Position numbers and translations under genes: made by a program | Assembly (NCBI GenBank): GCA_934678915.1 | Contig: CAKUSF010000026.1 | Location: 1-21,035, forward strand | Direction: 5' to 3' | Length of the DNA stretch: 21,035 bases | From: an uncultured Bacteroidales bacterium | GTDB lineage: Bacteria > Bacteroidota > Bacteroidia > Bacteroidales > UBA932 | In this document: positions 7,409 through 15,097 of the stretch, in pieces | Layout: each line of letters begins with the position of its first letter | Position numbering within the stretch: the stretch's first letter is position 1 | Notes under the pieces: generated by a model | Seen by the model: only the letters and a program-made list of their open reading frames with translations | Databases searched by the model: none | Told to the model about the DNA's origin: nothing

Positions 7409-9079
7409 ATGAACGATTTCAAATTTGAATCAGTAAACAAACTTCTTGAAGACAGCTTTAAGAAGAATTGGGACAAATTGGCCCTTTCAAACTATCAAGG
7501 CGTAAGCCTCTGCTACAGAGATGTTGCCAGACGCATTGAGAAACTGCACATTGCTTTCGAGAAATGCTTCCTGCACAAGGGCGACAAGGTGGCGATCTGT
7601 GCCCGCAACCAGGTTAACTGGGCTGTGAGCTATCTGGCAGCGATGACTTACGGAGCCGTGCCGGTTCCGATTCTCCACGAGTTCAAACCTGGGAATATTC
7701 ATTACCTTGTGAACCATTCCGAGGCGAAGGTACTCTTCGTGGACGATGTAGTCTGGGAGGGGCTGAGTGCCGATGAGATGCCGGGACTGTTCGCTGTCGT
7801 GCGAATCAACACATTCCAGCTTCTCTACTCCAAAGTGCCACGAATCACTGAGGCAAGGGAGCACATGAATGAATATTTCGGCAAACGTCACCCGAACAGC
7901 TTTGAGCCAGAGGACATTTGCTACTACAAGGATTCGCCCAACGAGTTAGCTATGATCAATTACACCTCTGGCACCTCTGGGTTCTCAAAGGGTGTGATGA
8001 TCCCTTACAGAGCATTATGTTCCAACATCCAATTCGCGAAGCATGTCCTTCCTGAATTGAACAGCCACACCAATGTAGTGGCTATGCTTCCTTCTGCCCA
8101 CATGTACGGCATGATGTTCGAGTTCCTCTTCGAGATGACAATTGGAGCACACGTACACTTCCTGACAAGAGTTCCGAGTCCTAAGATCATCATGCAGGCT
8201 CTCTCCGAAGTCAAACCGAACATCATTATTGCTGTTCCACTGATCATTGAAAAAGTCTATAAGTCCAAGATCCAGAAGATTGTGGAAAAAGGTGGCATCA
8301 AGACCCTGCTCAAAGTGCCAGTGATAGACAAGATGATTCAAAAGAGAATCTGCGGAGAATTGATCAACGCCTTTGGAGGCAACTTCGTGGAAGTGATCAT
8401 GGGCGGAGCTGCTTTCAACAAGGAGATCGAGAAATTCTTCTGGGACATAGCATTCCCCTACACTGTCGGCTACGGAATGACCGAATGTGCACCGATCATT
8501 GCCTACGCACACTATGATGACAAGAGGCTCTACTCCTGCGGGAAAGCAGCCTTGAACATGTCAATCCGCATCGACTCTCCTGATCCTGAGAACATTGAAG
8601 GAGAGATTCAGGCCTATGGTCCGAACATTGCCCTCGGTTACTACAAGAATGAGGAAGCCACCAAGGATCTCTTTACCGAGGACGGTTGGCTCCGAACTGG
8701 AGACATGGGTGTCATCGACAAAGATGGCTACCTCTACATCAGAGGGCGCTCCAAGTGCATGGTCCTCGGCCCTAATGGTCAGAACATCTACCCGGAAGAG
8801 CTTGAGTCTGTGGTTAACTCTTTCGCCTATGTTGTTGATTCTTTGGTCATCGAGGACAACGGAGGGCTGACAGCTCTCGTCTATCCAGACTATCACCAGG
8901 GAGAGCTAGACGGAATGAACCGTGAGGATCTGGAAAAGACATTGACTTCGCAGCTTCCAGAAATCAACAGAGAGATTCCTAACTACGCCCAGATCAAGAA
9001 GATTGAATTCATGCCTGAGGATTTTGAAAGGACTCCTAAGCGTAGTATCAAGAGGTATCTCTACCAGAGGAACAAATAA
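7409..9079 (+). CDS. Long-chain acyl-CoA ligase (AMP-binding family)
   Basis: Adenylate-forming enzyme of 556 residues that activates a carboxylic acid, most likely a long-chain fatty acid, to the acyl-AMP and then the CoA thioester. The AMP-binding P-loop YTSGTSGFSKGV starts at residue 185. YGMTECAPII is the adenine-binding motif, and GWLRTGDMGVIDKDGYLYIRGRSK is interrupted only by normal family variation. The C-terminal hinge is GPNGQNIYPEELE. The start at ATG 7409 is preceded by AAAGGAACG and preferred to TTG 7379, which adds ten residues of no family resemblance. Its last base overlaps the ATG of the dCMP deaminase (TAATG), showing translational coupling. The exact substrate cannot be read from the sequence; a lipid or acyl-carrier role is possible. 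Confidence 0.88.
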   Translation: MNDFKFESVNKLLEDSFKKNWDKLALSNYQGVSLCYRDVARRIEKLHIAFEKCFLHKGDKVAICARNQVNWAVSYLAAMTYGAVPVPILHEFKPGNIHYLVNHSEAKVLFVDDVVWEGLSADEMPGLFAVVRINTFQLLYSKVPRITEAREHMNEYFGKRHPNSFEPEDICYYKDSPNELAMINYTSGTSGFSKGVMIPYRALCSNIQFAKHVLPELNSHTNVVAMLPSAHMYGMMFEFLFEMTIGAHVHFLTRVPSPKIIMQALSEVKPNIIIAVPLIIEKVYKSKIQKIVEKGGIKTLLKVPVIDKMIQKRICGELINAFGGNFVEVIMGGAAFNKEIEKFFWDIAFPYTVGYGMTECAPIIAYAHYDDKRLYSCGKAALNMSIRIDSPDPENIEGEIQAYGPNIALGYYKNEEATKDLFTEDGWLRTGDMGVIDKDGYLYIRGRSKCMVLGPNGQNIYPEELESVVNSFAYVVDSLVIEDNGGLTALVYPDYHQGELDGMNREDLEKTLTSQLPEINREIPNYAQIKKIEFMPEDFERTPKRSIKRYLYQRNK

Positions 9080-9483
9080 TGGAAAAATTTGACCAACGCT
9101 ATCTTGAGATGGCCGAAATCTGGGCCAAGAATTCCTACTGCAAAAGACGTCAGGTGGGTGCTATTCTAGTCAAAGACCGAATGATCATTTCAGACGGCTA
9201 CAACGGCACTCCATCCGGATTCGAAAATGTGTGCGAGGACGAAAACGGGGCTACAAAGCCCTATGTCCTCCATGCTGAGGCCAATGCAATCACAAAGGTT
9301 GCGAAATCCGGCAACAACAGCTTAGGAGCGACACTTTATGTGACAGCTTCTCCATGCATCGAATGCTCGAAACTGATCATTCAGGCAGGGATAAAGAGGG
9401 TTGTCTATAAGGATGAGTATCGTCTCACGGACGGGGTCGATCTGCTACGAAAGGCTGGTATAGAAATCGAAAAAATAGACTAG
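9079..9483 (+). CDS. Deoxycytidylate deaminase (ComEB-like)
   Basis: Zinc deaminase of 134 residues that converts dCMP to dUMP, the precursor for thymidylate synthesis. The signature HAEAN (His65, Glu67 as proton shuttle) and PCIEC (Cys93, Cys96) supply the zinc ligands and catalytic acid. The N-terminal VGAILVKDRMIISDGYNGTP is characteristic of dCMP deaminases rather than cytidine or tRNA deaminases. It overlaps the upstream ligase by one base and is followed by the S41 protease after one spare base, so all three are surely co-transcribed. The functional link between these neighbours is not obvious; the cluster may be only a shared transcript. Confidence 0.93.
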   Translation: MEKFDQRYLEMAEIWAKNSYCKRRQVGAILVKDRMIISDGYNGTPSGFENVCEDENGATKPYVLHAEANAITKVAKSGNNSLGATLYVTASPCIECSKLIIQAGIKRVVYKDEYRLTDGVDLLRKAGIEIEKID

Positions 9484-9484
9484 A

Positions 9485-11086
9485 ATGAAAAGAATATCCT
9501 CCATCTGGATAGCGGTTCTGGGGATTATCGTGGGTGCTCTGATCGTTGTGTCCTATAATTCCTACACACAGAAAAGGCACTTGCTAAGGGGTCAATACGG
9601 AGAATGGCGCAAATTGAACCTGATCCTCGATCAGATTGATAGGAACTATGTGGATTCCGTTGATGTCAAGAAAGTTACCGATGCTGCTATCACCGCGGCA
9701 CTTGCTGAACTAGACCCACATTCTGTCTATATGCCACCCGTTGAACTGACTGAGGCTGAGACAGATTTGGCCGGCAACTTTGACGGCATCGGGATCCAGT
9801 TCAATGTCCCAAACGACACTGCTATCGTGCTGGAGGTAATCCCCGGAGGCCCTTCTGAAAAGGTCGGACTCCAGCAAGGAGACAGAATCCTCAAAGTCGG
9901 AGACAAAGAGATTGCAGGTGTCAAATTCCCACAAGACAGCATGGTTCGAAGAATGAAAGGCCCTGCCGGGACAAAGGTCATTGTCACCGTAGGCCGCGGA
10001 AAGGAGACTATTCCATTCGAAATCACCAGAGGGAAGATTCCTATGCACTGCGTTGATGCAGCATTCATGGTCAACGACTCTACCGGCTACATCAAACTTT
10101 CGAAGTTCTCAAGAACGACTTTCACCGAATTTTACGAAGCCAGCGTCAAATTGCTTGGCGAAGGGATGAGAAGACTGATATTCGATCTCAGGGGCAACAC
10201 TGGAGGCTATTTTGACCAAGCCCTCCTACTGAGCGACATGTTCCTCAAGAAAGGAGACGAGATTGTTTACATGCAGGGACTGCACCGAAAGAAGAACGAG
10301 TACAAAGCTGACGGGAAGGGACTGCTACAAGACGTTAGCCTGACTGTACTCATTGATGAATCAACGGCTTCATCCAGCGAAATTTTCGCTGGTGCCATCC
10401 AAGACAATGACAGAGGCATCATCATGGGCCGCAGATCGTTCGGTAAGGGATTGGTTCAAGAACCGGTCTATCTGAATGACGGATCCGGAGTCAGGTTGAC
10501 TGTCGCGAGGTTCTACACTCCTTCGGGGCGGTGCATCCAGAAGCCATATTCAAAAGACTACCAGTACGACATCTACAAGCGCTACGCTGACGGTGAGATG
10601 TACGATGCTGACAGCATCAAGGTGGATTCCACCGCGGCTTACAAAACTGTGGGCGGAAGAACGGTCTATGGTGGCGGAGGCATCATTCCAGATGTGTTCG
10701 TGCCGGTTGACACCACAAGAGCCACGAAATTCTTCATCGCTTGCAACAGAAAAGCCACTCAAATGCGTTTTGCCTCAGCGATGTTCGATAGGTACAGAGG
10801 TACACTCTCCACCATCAGTGACTACAAGGAACTTAACACCTTCCTCGACAAGTTGAACCTTCCTTCCGCTTTCCGGGAATATGCTTCCTCTAAAGACGGC
10901 ATCACCTGCACGCAAAAAGAATGGGAAGAGACTTTGGAATATCTCCTCCCACAACTCCGCGCCCTTGTCGGACGGTATTCAAAACTCGGTGAGAACGCCT
11001 TCTACAAGATGTACCTCAACGTAGATGTCACACTAAAAAAGGCTATTGAATCGGACTCACGTAATCTTTTACATCCTGTCCACTGA
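9485..11086 (+). CDS. S41-family C-terminal processing protease
   Basis: Periplasmic serine protease of 533 residues of the CtpA/Prc type. The N-terminal signal anchor MKRISSIWIAVLGIIVGALI is followed by a helical region. A PDZ domain follows (about 95-170, with GIGIQFNVPNDTAIVLEVIP and GDRILKVGDKEI). The S41 catalytic domain contains DLRGNTGGYFDQAL. By alignment with Tsp the Ser-Lys dyad is Ser296 in DESTASSSEIFAGA and Lys321 in SFGKGLVQ. The C-terminal 130 residues form an extra helical segment common in Bacteroidetes members. The last 44 bases of the gene overlap the 3' end of the response-regulator gene on the other strand. The substrate is unknown; the family trims periplasmic and envelope proteins. 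Confidence 0.93.
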   Translation: MKRISSIWIAVLGIIVGALIVVSYNSYTQKRHLLRGQYGEWRKLNLILDQIDRNYVDSVDVKKVTDAAITAALAELDPHSVYMPPVELTEAETDLAGNFDGIGIQFNVPNDTAIVLEVIPGGPSEKVGLQQGDRILKVGDKEIAGVKFPQDSMVRRMKGPAGTKVIVTVGRGKETIPFEITRGKIPMHCVDAAFMVNDSTGYIKLSKFSRTTFTEFYEASVKLLGEGMRRLIFDLRGNTGGYFDQALLLSDMFLKKGDEIVYMQGLHRKKNEYKADGKGLLQDVSLTVLIDESTASSSEIFAGAIQDNDRGIIMGRRSFGKGLVQEPVYLNDGSGVRLTVARFYTPSGRCIQKPYSKDYQYDIYKRYADGEMYDADSIKVDSTAAYKTVGGRTVYGGGGIIPDVFVPVDTTRATKFFIACNRKATQMRFASAMFDRYRGTLSTISDYKELNTFLDKLNLPSAFREYASSKDGITCTQKEWEETLEYLLPQLRALVGRYSKLGENAFYKMYLNVDVTLKKAIESDSRNLLHPVH

Positions 11087-12200
11087 CAGGATTGCCACCA
11101 AGAATCATCAGACGCTCCACGACATTGCGAAGCTCTCTGATGTTTCCAGTCCAAGATTTCTCCTGAAGTAATTGGATTGCTTCGGGAGAAAATGTTTTTA
11201 CAGGCATTCCGGACTCTGTACTAATCTGATTGACAAAATATTCAGCCAAGAGAGGTATGTCTGATTTCCTTTCGTCTAGCGAAGGGACCTTGATGACAAT
11301 GACGCTGAGACGATGGTAAAGATCCTCTCTGAAATTGCCCTTCGCGATTTCCTCCTGAAGATTTTTGTTCGTGGCCGCCACGACTCTGACATCAACGATG
11401 ATGTCTTTATCGCTGCCGACCCTTGAGAGTTTCTTCTCCTGAAGAACACGCAGCACCTTAGCCTGTGCGGCAAGGCTCATGTCACCGATTTCATCCAGGA
11501 AAAGAGTTCCACCGTCTGCCTGCTCGAACTTGCCCTTGTGCTGCTTGATGGCCGAAGTAAATGCTCCTTTTTCATGGCCAAAAAGCTCACTTTCAATCAG
11601 TTCCGAAGGAATAGCCGCACAGTTCACCTCGATGTAAGGCATCGCGCTGCGAGAGCTCTGCTCGTGAAGGCTTCTCGCCACCAATTCCTTACCGGAGCCG
11701 TTAGGACCGACAATCAGCACACGGGCATCTGTAGGAGCGACTTTAGCTATGATGTCACGCACATGCCGGATTGGCTCTGACTCCCCTATCATTCTCTGGC
11801 CATAGACCTTTTTCTTCAAGCTTTTGTTCTCGGAGATGATGGTAGCCTTCTCGGAAGCATTTTTTATAGTGATCAGAATCCTATTCAGATCCAACGGCTT
11901 CTGAATGAAGTCAAATGCTCCTTTTTTGATGCACTCGACAGCAGTCTCAATGTCCCCGTGACCGGAGATCATCACGACAGCGGAATCAATGCCCTCAGCC
12001 ATCATCTTGTCCAGGACTTCTGTACCGTCCATCCCTGGCATCTTGATGTCACAGAAGATCACGTTGTACCTTTCCTTGTCCACCATCGCAAGGGCGGTCA
12101 TCCCGTCCTCGGCCACATCCACGTCATAGCCCTCATCCCCTAAAATCTCTTTCAGGGAGTTCCTGATGGACCTCTCGTCATCAACAATCAATATCTTCAT
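11043..12200 (-). CDS. NtrC-like sigma-54 response regulator lacking a DNA-binding domain
   Basis: Response regulator of 385 residues. The receiver domain (1-118) has the acidic pocket DD at 7-8, phosphoacceptor Asp51 ([10 protein letters not shown]) and Lys101 (QKPLD). The AAA+ sigma-54 activator domain has Walker A GPNGSGKE (165-172), [10 protein letters not shown] with the sigma-54 contact loop as GAFTSA at 212-217 instead of GAFTGA, and Walker [12 protein letters not shown] (about 230-240). The sensor region is [16 protein letters not shown]. The protein stops shortly after (VKDYVSPIQ) and has no Fis-type helix-turn-helix, so it is about 70 residues shorter than NtrC. I recall the same architecture and GAFTSA from other Bacteroidetes, so this is not a recent truncation. 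No sensor kinase lies in the window. It converges on the S41 protease gene with a 44-bp overlap. Confidence 0.93.
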   Translation of the reverse strand: MKILIVDDERSIRNSLKEILGDEGYDVDVAEDGMTALAMVDKERYNVIFCDIKMPGMDGTEVLDKMMAEGIDSAVVMISGHGDIETAVECIKKGAFDFIQKPLDLNRILITIKNASEKATIISENKSLKKKVYGQRMIGESEPIRHVRDIIAKVAPTDARVLIVGPNGSGKELVARSLHEQSSRSAMPYIEVNCAAIPSELIESELFGHEKGAFTSAIKQHKGKFEQADGGTLFLDEIGDMSLAAQAKVLRVLQEKKLSRVGSDKDIIVDVRVVAATNKNLQEEIAKGNFREDLYHRLSVIVIKVPSLDERKSDIPLLAEYFVNQISTESGMPVKTFSPEAIQLLQEKSWTGNIRELRNVVERLMILGGNPVSGQDVKDYVSPIQ

Positions 12201-12358
12201 AGAAATTCGTCTTTATTCACGTTCGTTCACCATGCCTATTATGTAATCCTAAAAAAATAATTTAAATCAACTTATTTTTTAACGCATACTAAGCGGGACA
12301 ACCAAGGCAAAACGTAGTACAAATATCGGACAAAATTCTTTCTTTACATAAAATTTGA

Positions 12359-12366
12359 TAATTTTG
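12359..12366 (+). promoter_or_regulatory. Putative -7 box of cmk
   Basis: TAATTTTG fits TAnnTTTG exactly and lies in the 170-bp divergent gap between the response regulator and cmk. No clear TTTG is found 19-21 bp upstream (the place holds TTC/TTT-rich sequence). Only four bases separate the box from the cmk ATG, so the transcript would be leaderless or nearly so. I see no convincing promoter for the minus-strand gene in the same gap. Confidence 0.5.
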
Positions 12367-12370
12367 CCGT

Positions 12371-13057
12371 ATGAAACTACCTGACATCATCATAGCCATC
12401 GATGGCTACTCATCAACGGGCAAGAGCACGCTTGCCAAACTGATAGCCGAGCATTTCGGATTCCTTTATCTAGATTCTGGAGCCCTTTATCGTGGAGTAA
12501 CCCTGTACGCCATCGAGAAAGGGTTCATTGGAGATGACGGAGCCATTGACGAGTCTGGCCTCAGGGCAGCCCTGCTGGAACTGAATCTCGATTTCAAGAC
12601 GGAAGGGACCTTCATCGGAGAGCGATGCGTAGAAAAGGAGATCCGCACCCTAAGGGTATCAGGCCACGTCAGTCCAGTCTCAGCGATCCCGTTTGTCAGG
12701 GAATATGTCGATGAGCGCCTGCACGCGTTCGGGCGCAGGAAAAGGGTCGTGATGGACGGACGGGATATCGGCACGACAGTGTTCCCGGACGCTGAAGTGA
12801 AGATATTCATGACTGCAAGTGATGAGGTCAGAGCACAGAGACGTTACGATGAGATGAAAGCTAAGGGGCAGGAACCGCAGATGGAAGACGTGATGAAGAA
12901 CCTCCGAGAAAGGGACTACATCGACTCGCATCGTGAGGTTTCCCCTCTTTCCAGAGCTGCAGATGCTTTTGTGCTGGACAACTCAGACATGAACCTGCAT
13001 GAGGAACTTGTTTGGTTCCAAGGACTTGCACAAGGCCGTTTCGGGATTTTAGAATAG
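12371..13057 (+). CDS. cmk: Cytidylate kinase
   Basis: CMP/dCMP kinase of 228 residues, forming CDP and dCDP. The P-loop is AIDGYSSTGKSTLAK (catalytic GYSSTGKST at 12-20). DSGALYRGVTLYA is the Cmk nucleotide-binding motif, and VVMDGRDIGTTVFPDAEVKI carries the conserved RDIGT. The lid is RAQRRYDEMKAKG, and DYIDSHREVSPLSRAADA matches the C-terminal part of the family. The start follows from MKLPDIIIAIDGYSS placing the P-loop at the normal distance. The ispH gene begins four bases after the stop, so the two form an operon. The pairing of cmk with ispH is a common arrangement in bacteria. Confidence 0.95.
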   Translation: MKLPDIIIAIDGYSSTGKSTLAKLIAEHFGFLYLDSGALYRGVTLYAIEKGFIGDDGAIDESGLRAALLELNLDFKTEGTFIGERCVEKEIRTLRVSGHVSPVSAIPFVREYVDERLHAFGRRKRVVMDGRDIGTTVFPDAEVKIFMTASDEVRAQRRYDEMKAKGQEPQMEDVMKNLRERDYIDSHREVSPLSRAADAFVLDNSDMNLHEELVWFQGLAQGRFGILE

Positions 13058-13061
13058 CGAA

Positions 13062-14075
13062 ATGAGCCTTCAGGTTGAGATAGAAAAGCATTCCGGCTTC
13101 TGCGGAGGAGTGATCCGAGCTATCAGCCGGGCAGAGAAGTTCTTGGATGAGCATCCGGGGGAAAAGTTATACTCTTTGGGTGCGATTGTACACAACGAGG
13201 CTGAACTACAGCGACTTGGAGGCAAAGGGCTCGTCACAATCGACAAAGAAGGACTTCTGAATATCCCGACCCCGTCATCCGAGACTCTTCTCATCCGTGC
13301 GCACGGAGAGCCACCGCAGACATATTCATTGGCCTCAGAACTTGGACTAACAGTCATCGACTGCACGTGTCCGGTGGTGCTGAGGCTTCAGAAAAGCATC
13401 CGAGAAGCCTATGAACGGCTAAAACCTGTCGGTGGGCAATTGATCATATTCGGAAAAATCGGTCATGCCGAGGTGCTTGGGCTGTTGGGGCAAGTAGATG
13501 GAGATGCTGTGGTGATTGAGAACATCGGGATGCTACGCTCTGCCCTTGACAGCGGTTCCATTCGGACAGATTGTCCGTTGGAAATTTTCTCCCAGACTAC
13601 AAAGAGTCCGGTAGAATATTCCCGGATCTGCGAGGTACTTTCAGAGTCGCTTCGACAGTTCAACCGCTCGAACGTTGAGCCTGCCGAACCATCTGGACGG
13701 GCGCTTAGACAGGCTCAGCGACCGCTAAGAACTGAGACTTTCGATGGAGAATCGGTATATGGCCAGGCCAGTCTGACAGTTCATAACACCATTTGTTCTC
13801 AAGTGGCGTCACGGCATGAAGAACTGGCCGAGTTTGCTCTTCGGCACGATGTCATCATCTTTGTGTCAGGTGCTTCCAGTTCCAACGGCAAGGTTCTTTT
13901 CGACCTATGCAAGTCCAAGAATCCTCGCACTTATCATATTTCAGAGCCTTCTGGACTGTCTCCTGAATGGTTCCGGGACGGAGACAAGGTCGGTGTCTGC
14001 GGAGCGACCTCTACTCCAGGATGGCTTTTGGAGCAGGTCGCAGAAAGAATTTTTTGCAGGAATATCCACAAATAG
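13062..14075 (+). CDS. ispH: 4-hydroxy-3-methylbut-2-enyl diphosphate reductase with repeat insertion
   Basis: Iron-sulfur enzyme of the last step of the MEP isoprenoid pathway, reducing HMBPP to IPP and DMAPP. The three cluster cysteines are Cys14 in SGFCGGV, the Cys of TCPVVLRLQ (about residue 103) and the Cys of HNTICSQVASR (about 245). Also visible are GAIVHNEAEL, LLIRAHGEPP, IFGKIGHAEVLG, SQTTKSP and VCGATSTP. At 337 residues it is about 40 longer than typical Bacteroides IspH. The excess lies between SESLRQ (about 195) and LTVHNTICSQ (about 240) and is encoded by a REP-like repeat cluster (13648-13724) that keeps the reading frame. The insertion falls just before the third cluster cysteine, probably in a surface loop. 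All catalytic motifs are kept, so I expect an active enzyme. Confidence 0.92.
   Translation: MSLQVEIEKHSGFCGGVIRAISRAEKFLDEHPGEKLYSLGAIVHNEAELQRLGGKGLVTIDKEGLLNIPTPSSETLLIRAHGEPPQTYSLASELGLTVIDCTCPVVLRLQKSIREAYERLKPVGGQLIIFGKIGHAEVLGLLGQVDGDAVVIENIGMLRSALDSGSIRTDCPLEIFSQTTKSPVEYSRICEVLSESLRQFNRSNVEPAEPSGRALRQAQRPLRTETFDGESVYGQASLTVHNTICSQVASRHEELAEFALRHDVIIFVSGASSSNGKVLFDLCKSKNPRTYHISEPSGLSPEWFRDGDKVGVCGATSTPGWLLEQVAERIFCRNIHK
13648..13724 (+). repeat. REP-like palindromic cluster inserted in frame in ispH
   Basis: Three related units are visible: a forward core CGCTTCGACAGTTCAACCGC (13648-13667), a reverse core CGTTGAGCCTGCCGAA (13673-13688) and a forward core TTAGACAGGCTCAGCG (13705-13720). 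The reverse and last forward cores pair at 13 of 16 positions. The last unit also forms its own hairpin, CGGGCGCT (13698-13705) with AGCGACCG (13717-13724), one G-A mismatch and an 11-base loop. The peptide encoded, VEPAEPSGRALRQAQRPL, resembles the translation of dispersed palindromic repeats I know from other Bacteroidetes. The exact borders are uncertain. Confidence 0.75.
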
Positions 14076-14084
14076 TTAACTTTG
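14053..14084 (+). promoter_or_regulatory. Promoter of efp
   Basis: TTTG at 14053-14056 and TAACTTTG at 14077-14084 are separated by 20 bp. The -33 element lies inside the end of ispH and the -7 box begins two bases after its stop codon. Transcription from here would give efp a leader of about 100 bases, which contains a 23-codon open reading frame. Confidence 0.8.
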
Positions 14085-14092
14085 CGGTCGAA

Positions 14093-14164
14093 ATGATTGC
14101 GCTTCAATCTTTTGAAATCATATTCAAAAAGAACGCGGAGGATGCGGCACGTCATTGTTTTTGA
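14093..14164 (+). other. Possible short upstream reading frame in the efp leader
   Basis: ATG 14093 to TGA 14162-14164 encodes MIALQSFEIIFKKNAEDAAR followed by HCF, 23 residues. The ATG lies only a few bases after the expected transcription start, and the frame is the same as efp, whose ATG is eight codons after the TGA. It could be a leader peptide or chance; no ribosome-binding site or known peptide family supports translation. Confidence 0.2.
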
Positions 14165-14188
14165 TTACTAAATTCATTACATATTTTT

Positions 14189-14755
14189 ATGGCAACAACA
14201 GCAGATTTTAAGAACGGCCTTTATATCAGCTACAACGGCAAGCCTTGCCAGGTAGTCTATTTCCAGCACGTTAAGCCTGGAAAGGGTCCAGCTTTCGTAA
14301 AGACAAAACTTCGCAACCTTGAGAACGGTAGAATCCTTGAGAACACCTTCACAGCAGGAATGAAGATTGATGTCATCAATGTTGAGAGACGTCCTTATCA
14401 GTTCCTTTATTCAGACGAAGATGGATTCAACTTCATGCACGAGGAGACTTACGAGCAGATTCACTTGCCTCATGATGTTGTTGAGAACGCTGACTTGATG
14501 AAAGAAGGCCAGCATGTTGAGATGATGTTTGTCACCGAACCTGAGGAGAAGTGCCTTACCTGCGAGCTTCCTACCTACGTTACCCTTGAGGTAACCTACA
14601 CAGAGCCAGCTGTGAAAGGCAACACTGCCTCTACCAGTGCTTTGAAGGAATGCACACTTGAGACCGGTGCAAAGATCATGGTTCCTCTGTTCATCAACCA
14701 GGGCGACAAAATCACTGTCAACACCACCGATCGTTCTTACGGTCAGAGAGTGTAA
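14189..14755 (+). CDS. efp: Translation elongation factor P
   Basis: EF-P of 188 residues, which relieves ribosomes stalled at polyproline stretches. The N-terminal KOW-like domain contains the loop KPGKGPAFVKTKLRN. Its tip lysine Lys32 is at the position of E. coli Lys34, the site of beta-lysylation in enterobacteria. No modification enzyme is encoded in the window, and which modification applies here is unknown. Two OB-fold domains follow, with ENTFTAGMKIDV, YQFLYSDEDGFNFMHEETYE and the C-terminal signature GAKIMVPLFINQGDKITVNT. It has its own promoter at the end of ispH and a strong hairpin terminator immediately after, so it is probably monocistronic, with a roughly 100-base leader. Confidence 0.96.
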   Translation: MATTADFKNGLYISYNGKPCQVVYFQHVKPGKGPAFVKTKLRNLENGRILENTFTAGMKIDVINVERRPYQFLYSDEDGFNFMHEETYEQIHLPHDVVENADLMKEGQHVEMMFVTEPEEKCLTCELPTYVTLEVTYTEPAVKGNTASTSALKECTLETGAKIMVPLFINQGDKITVNTTDRSYGQRV

Positions 14756-14767
14756 TCTCATAATAGC

Positions 14768-14819
14768 CCAAGTAAAAAAACAAGGTCTTGATTTTCAAGA
14801 CCTTGTTTTTTTTACTTGG
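14768..14819 (+). terminator. Bidirectional terminator between efp and tRNA-Leu
   Basis: Long inverted repeat. CCAAGTAAAAAAACAAGG continuing to TCTTGA (14768-14791) pairs with TCAAGA continuing to CCTTGTTTTTTTTACTTGG (14795-14819), with one extra T in the right arm. The A-run and T-run flank the GC-containing part (CAAGGTCTTGA), so it has the form of a rho-independent terminator on both strands. Its outer end includes TGG 14817-14819, the encoded CCA 3' end of the convergent tRNA-Leu. Confidence 0.85.
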
Positions 14820-14904
14820 TGCCCAAAGCCGGGCTCGAACCGGCACGTCTTTAAAGGACATTGGATTTTGAGTCCAACGCGTCTACCAATTCCGCCATTC
14901 GGGC
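14817..14904 (-). tRNA. tRNA-Leu, anticodon CAA
   Basis: Read on the minus strand, the gene begins GCCCGAATGGCGGAATTGG and ends with an encoded CCA. The acceptor stem GCCCGAA pairs with TTTGGGC (one G-T). The D-loop region is GGCGGAATTGGTAGACGC. The anticodon stem-loop is TTGGA, loop CTCAAAA, TCCAA, giving anticodon CAA and decoding UUG. The long variable arm (TGTCCTTTAAAGACG) is typical of type II tRNAs such as Leu. The T-arm GCCGGTTCGAGCCCGGC is perfect. Length is 88 bases with CCA. Its 3' end runs into the terminator hairpin shared with efp. Confidence 0.95.
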
Positions 14905-14953
14905 AATTCTTGTAGACTTCCCACTTGAAAGCGTCACACTTTCATAAGGATTG

Positions 14954-14985
14954 CAAAGTTATTGATTTTCCTCCGATATTCCAAG
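14954..14985 (-). promoter_or_regulatory. Promoter of tRNA-Leu
   Basis: On the minus strand TAACTTTG (14961 down to 14954) matches TAnnTTTG. CTTG (14985-14982), one base off TTTG, lies 20 bp upstream. This places the transcription start about 45 bases before the mature tRNA 5' end. Confidence 0.65.
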
Positions 14986-15066
14986 ACATCTCAGGAAAAA
15001 TGTCACAATGTCTTTTTTCATCAAAATTAGGCTGCCACAGAAGAACACCTTTCGGTAAAAACTGAT

Positions 15067-15074
15067 TATATTTG
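15067..15074 (+). promoter_or_regulatory. Putative -7 box upstream of the NagB-like/PIG-L gene
   Basis: TATATTTG matches TAnnTTTG. No TTTG lies at the proper upstream distance, so the promoter may be weak or assisted by an activator. A transcript from here would have a leader of about 135 bases before ATG 15216. Confidence 0.5.
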
Positions 15075-15097
15075 CAAGGTTTAAACTGATAGCCACT

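Noticed and set aside
8015..8512. Long minus-strand frame of 165 codons inside the acyl-CoA ligase gene
   Set aside because: It is a shadow of a well-conserved coding sequence with low-complexity His/Val-rich translation and no start signals.
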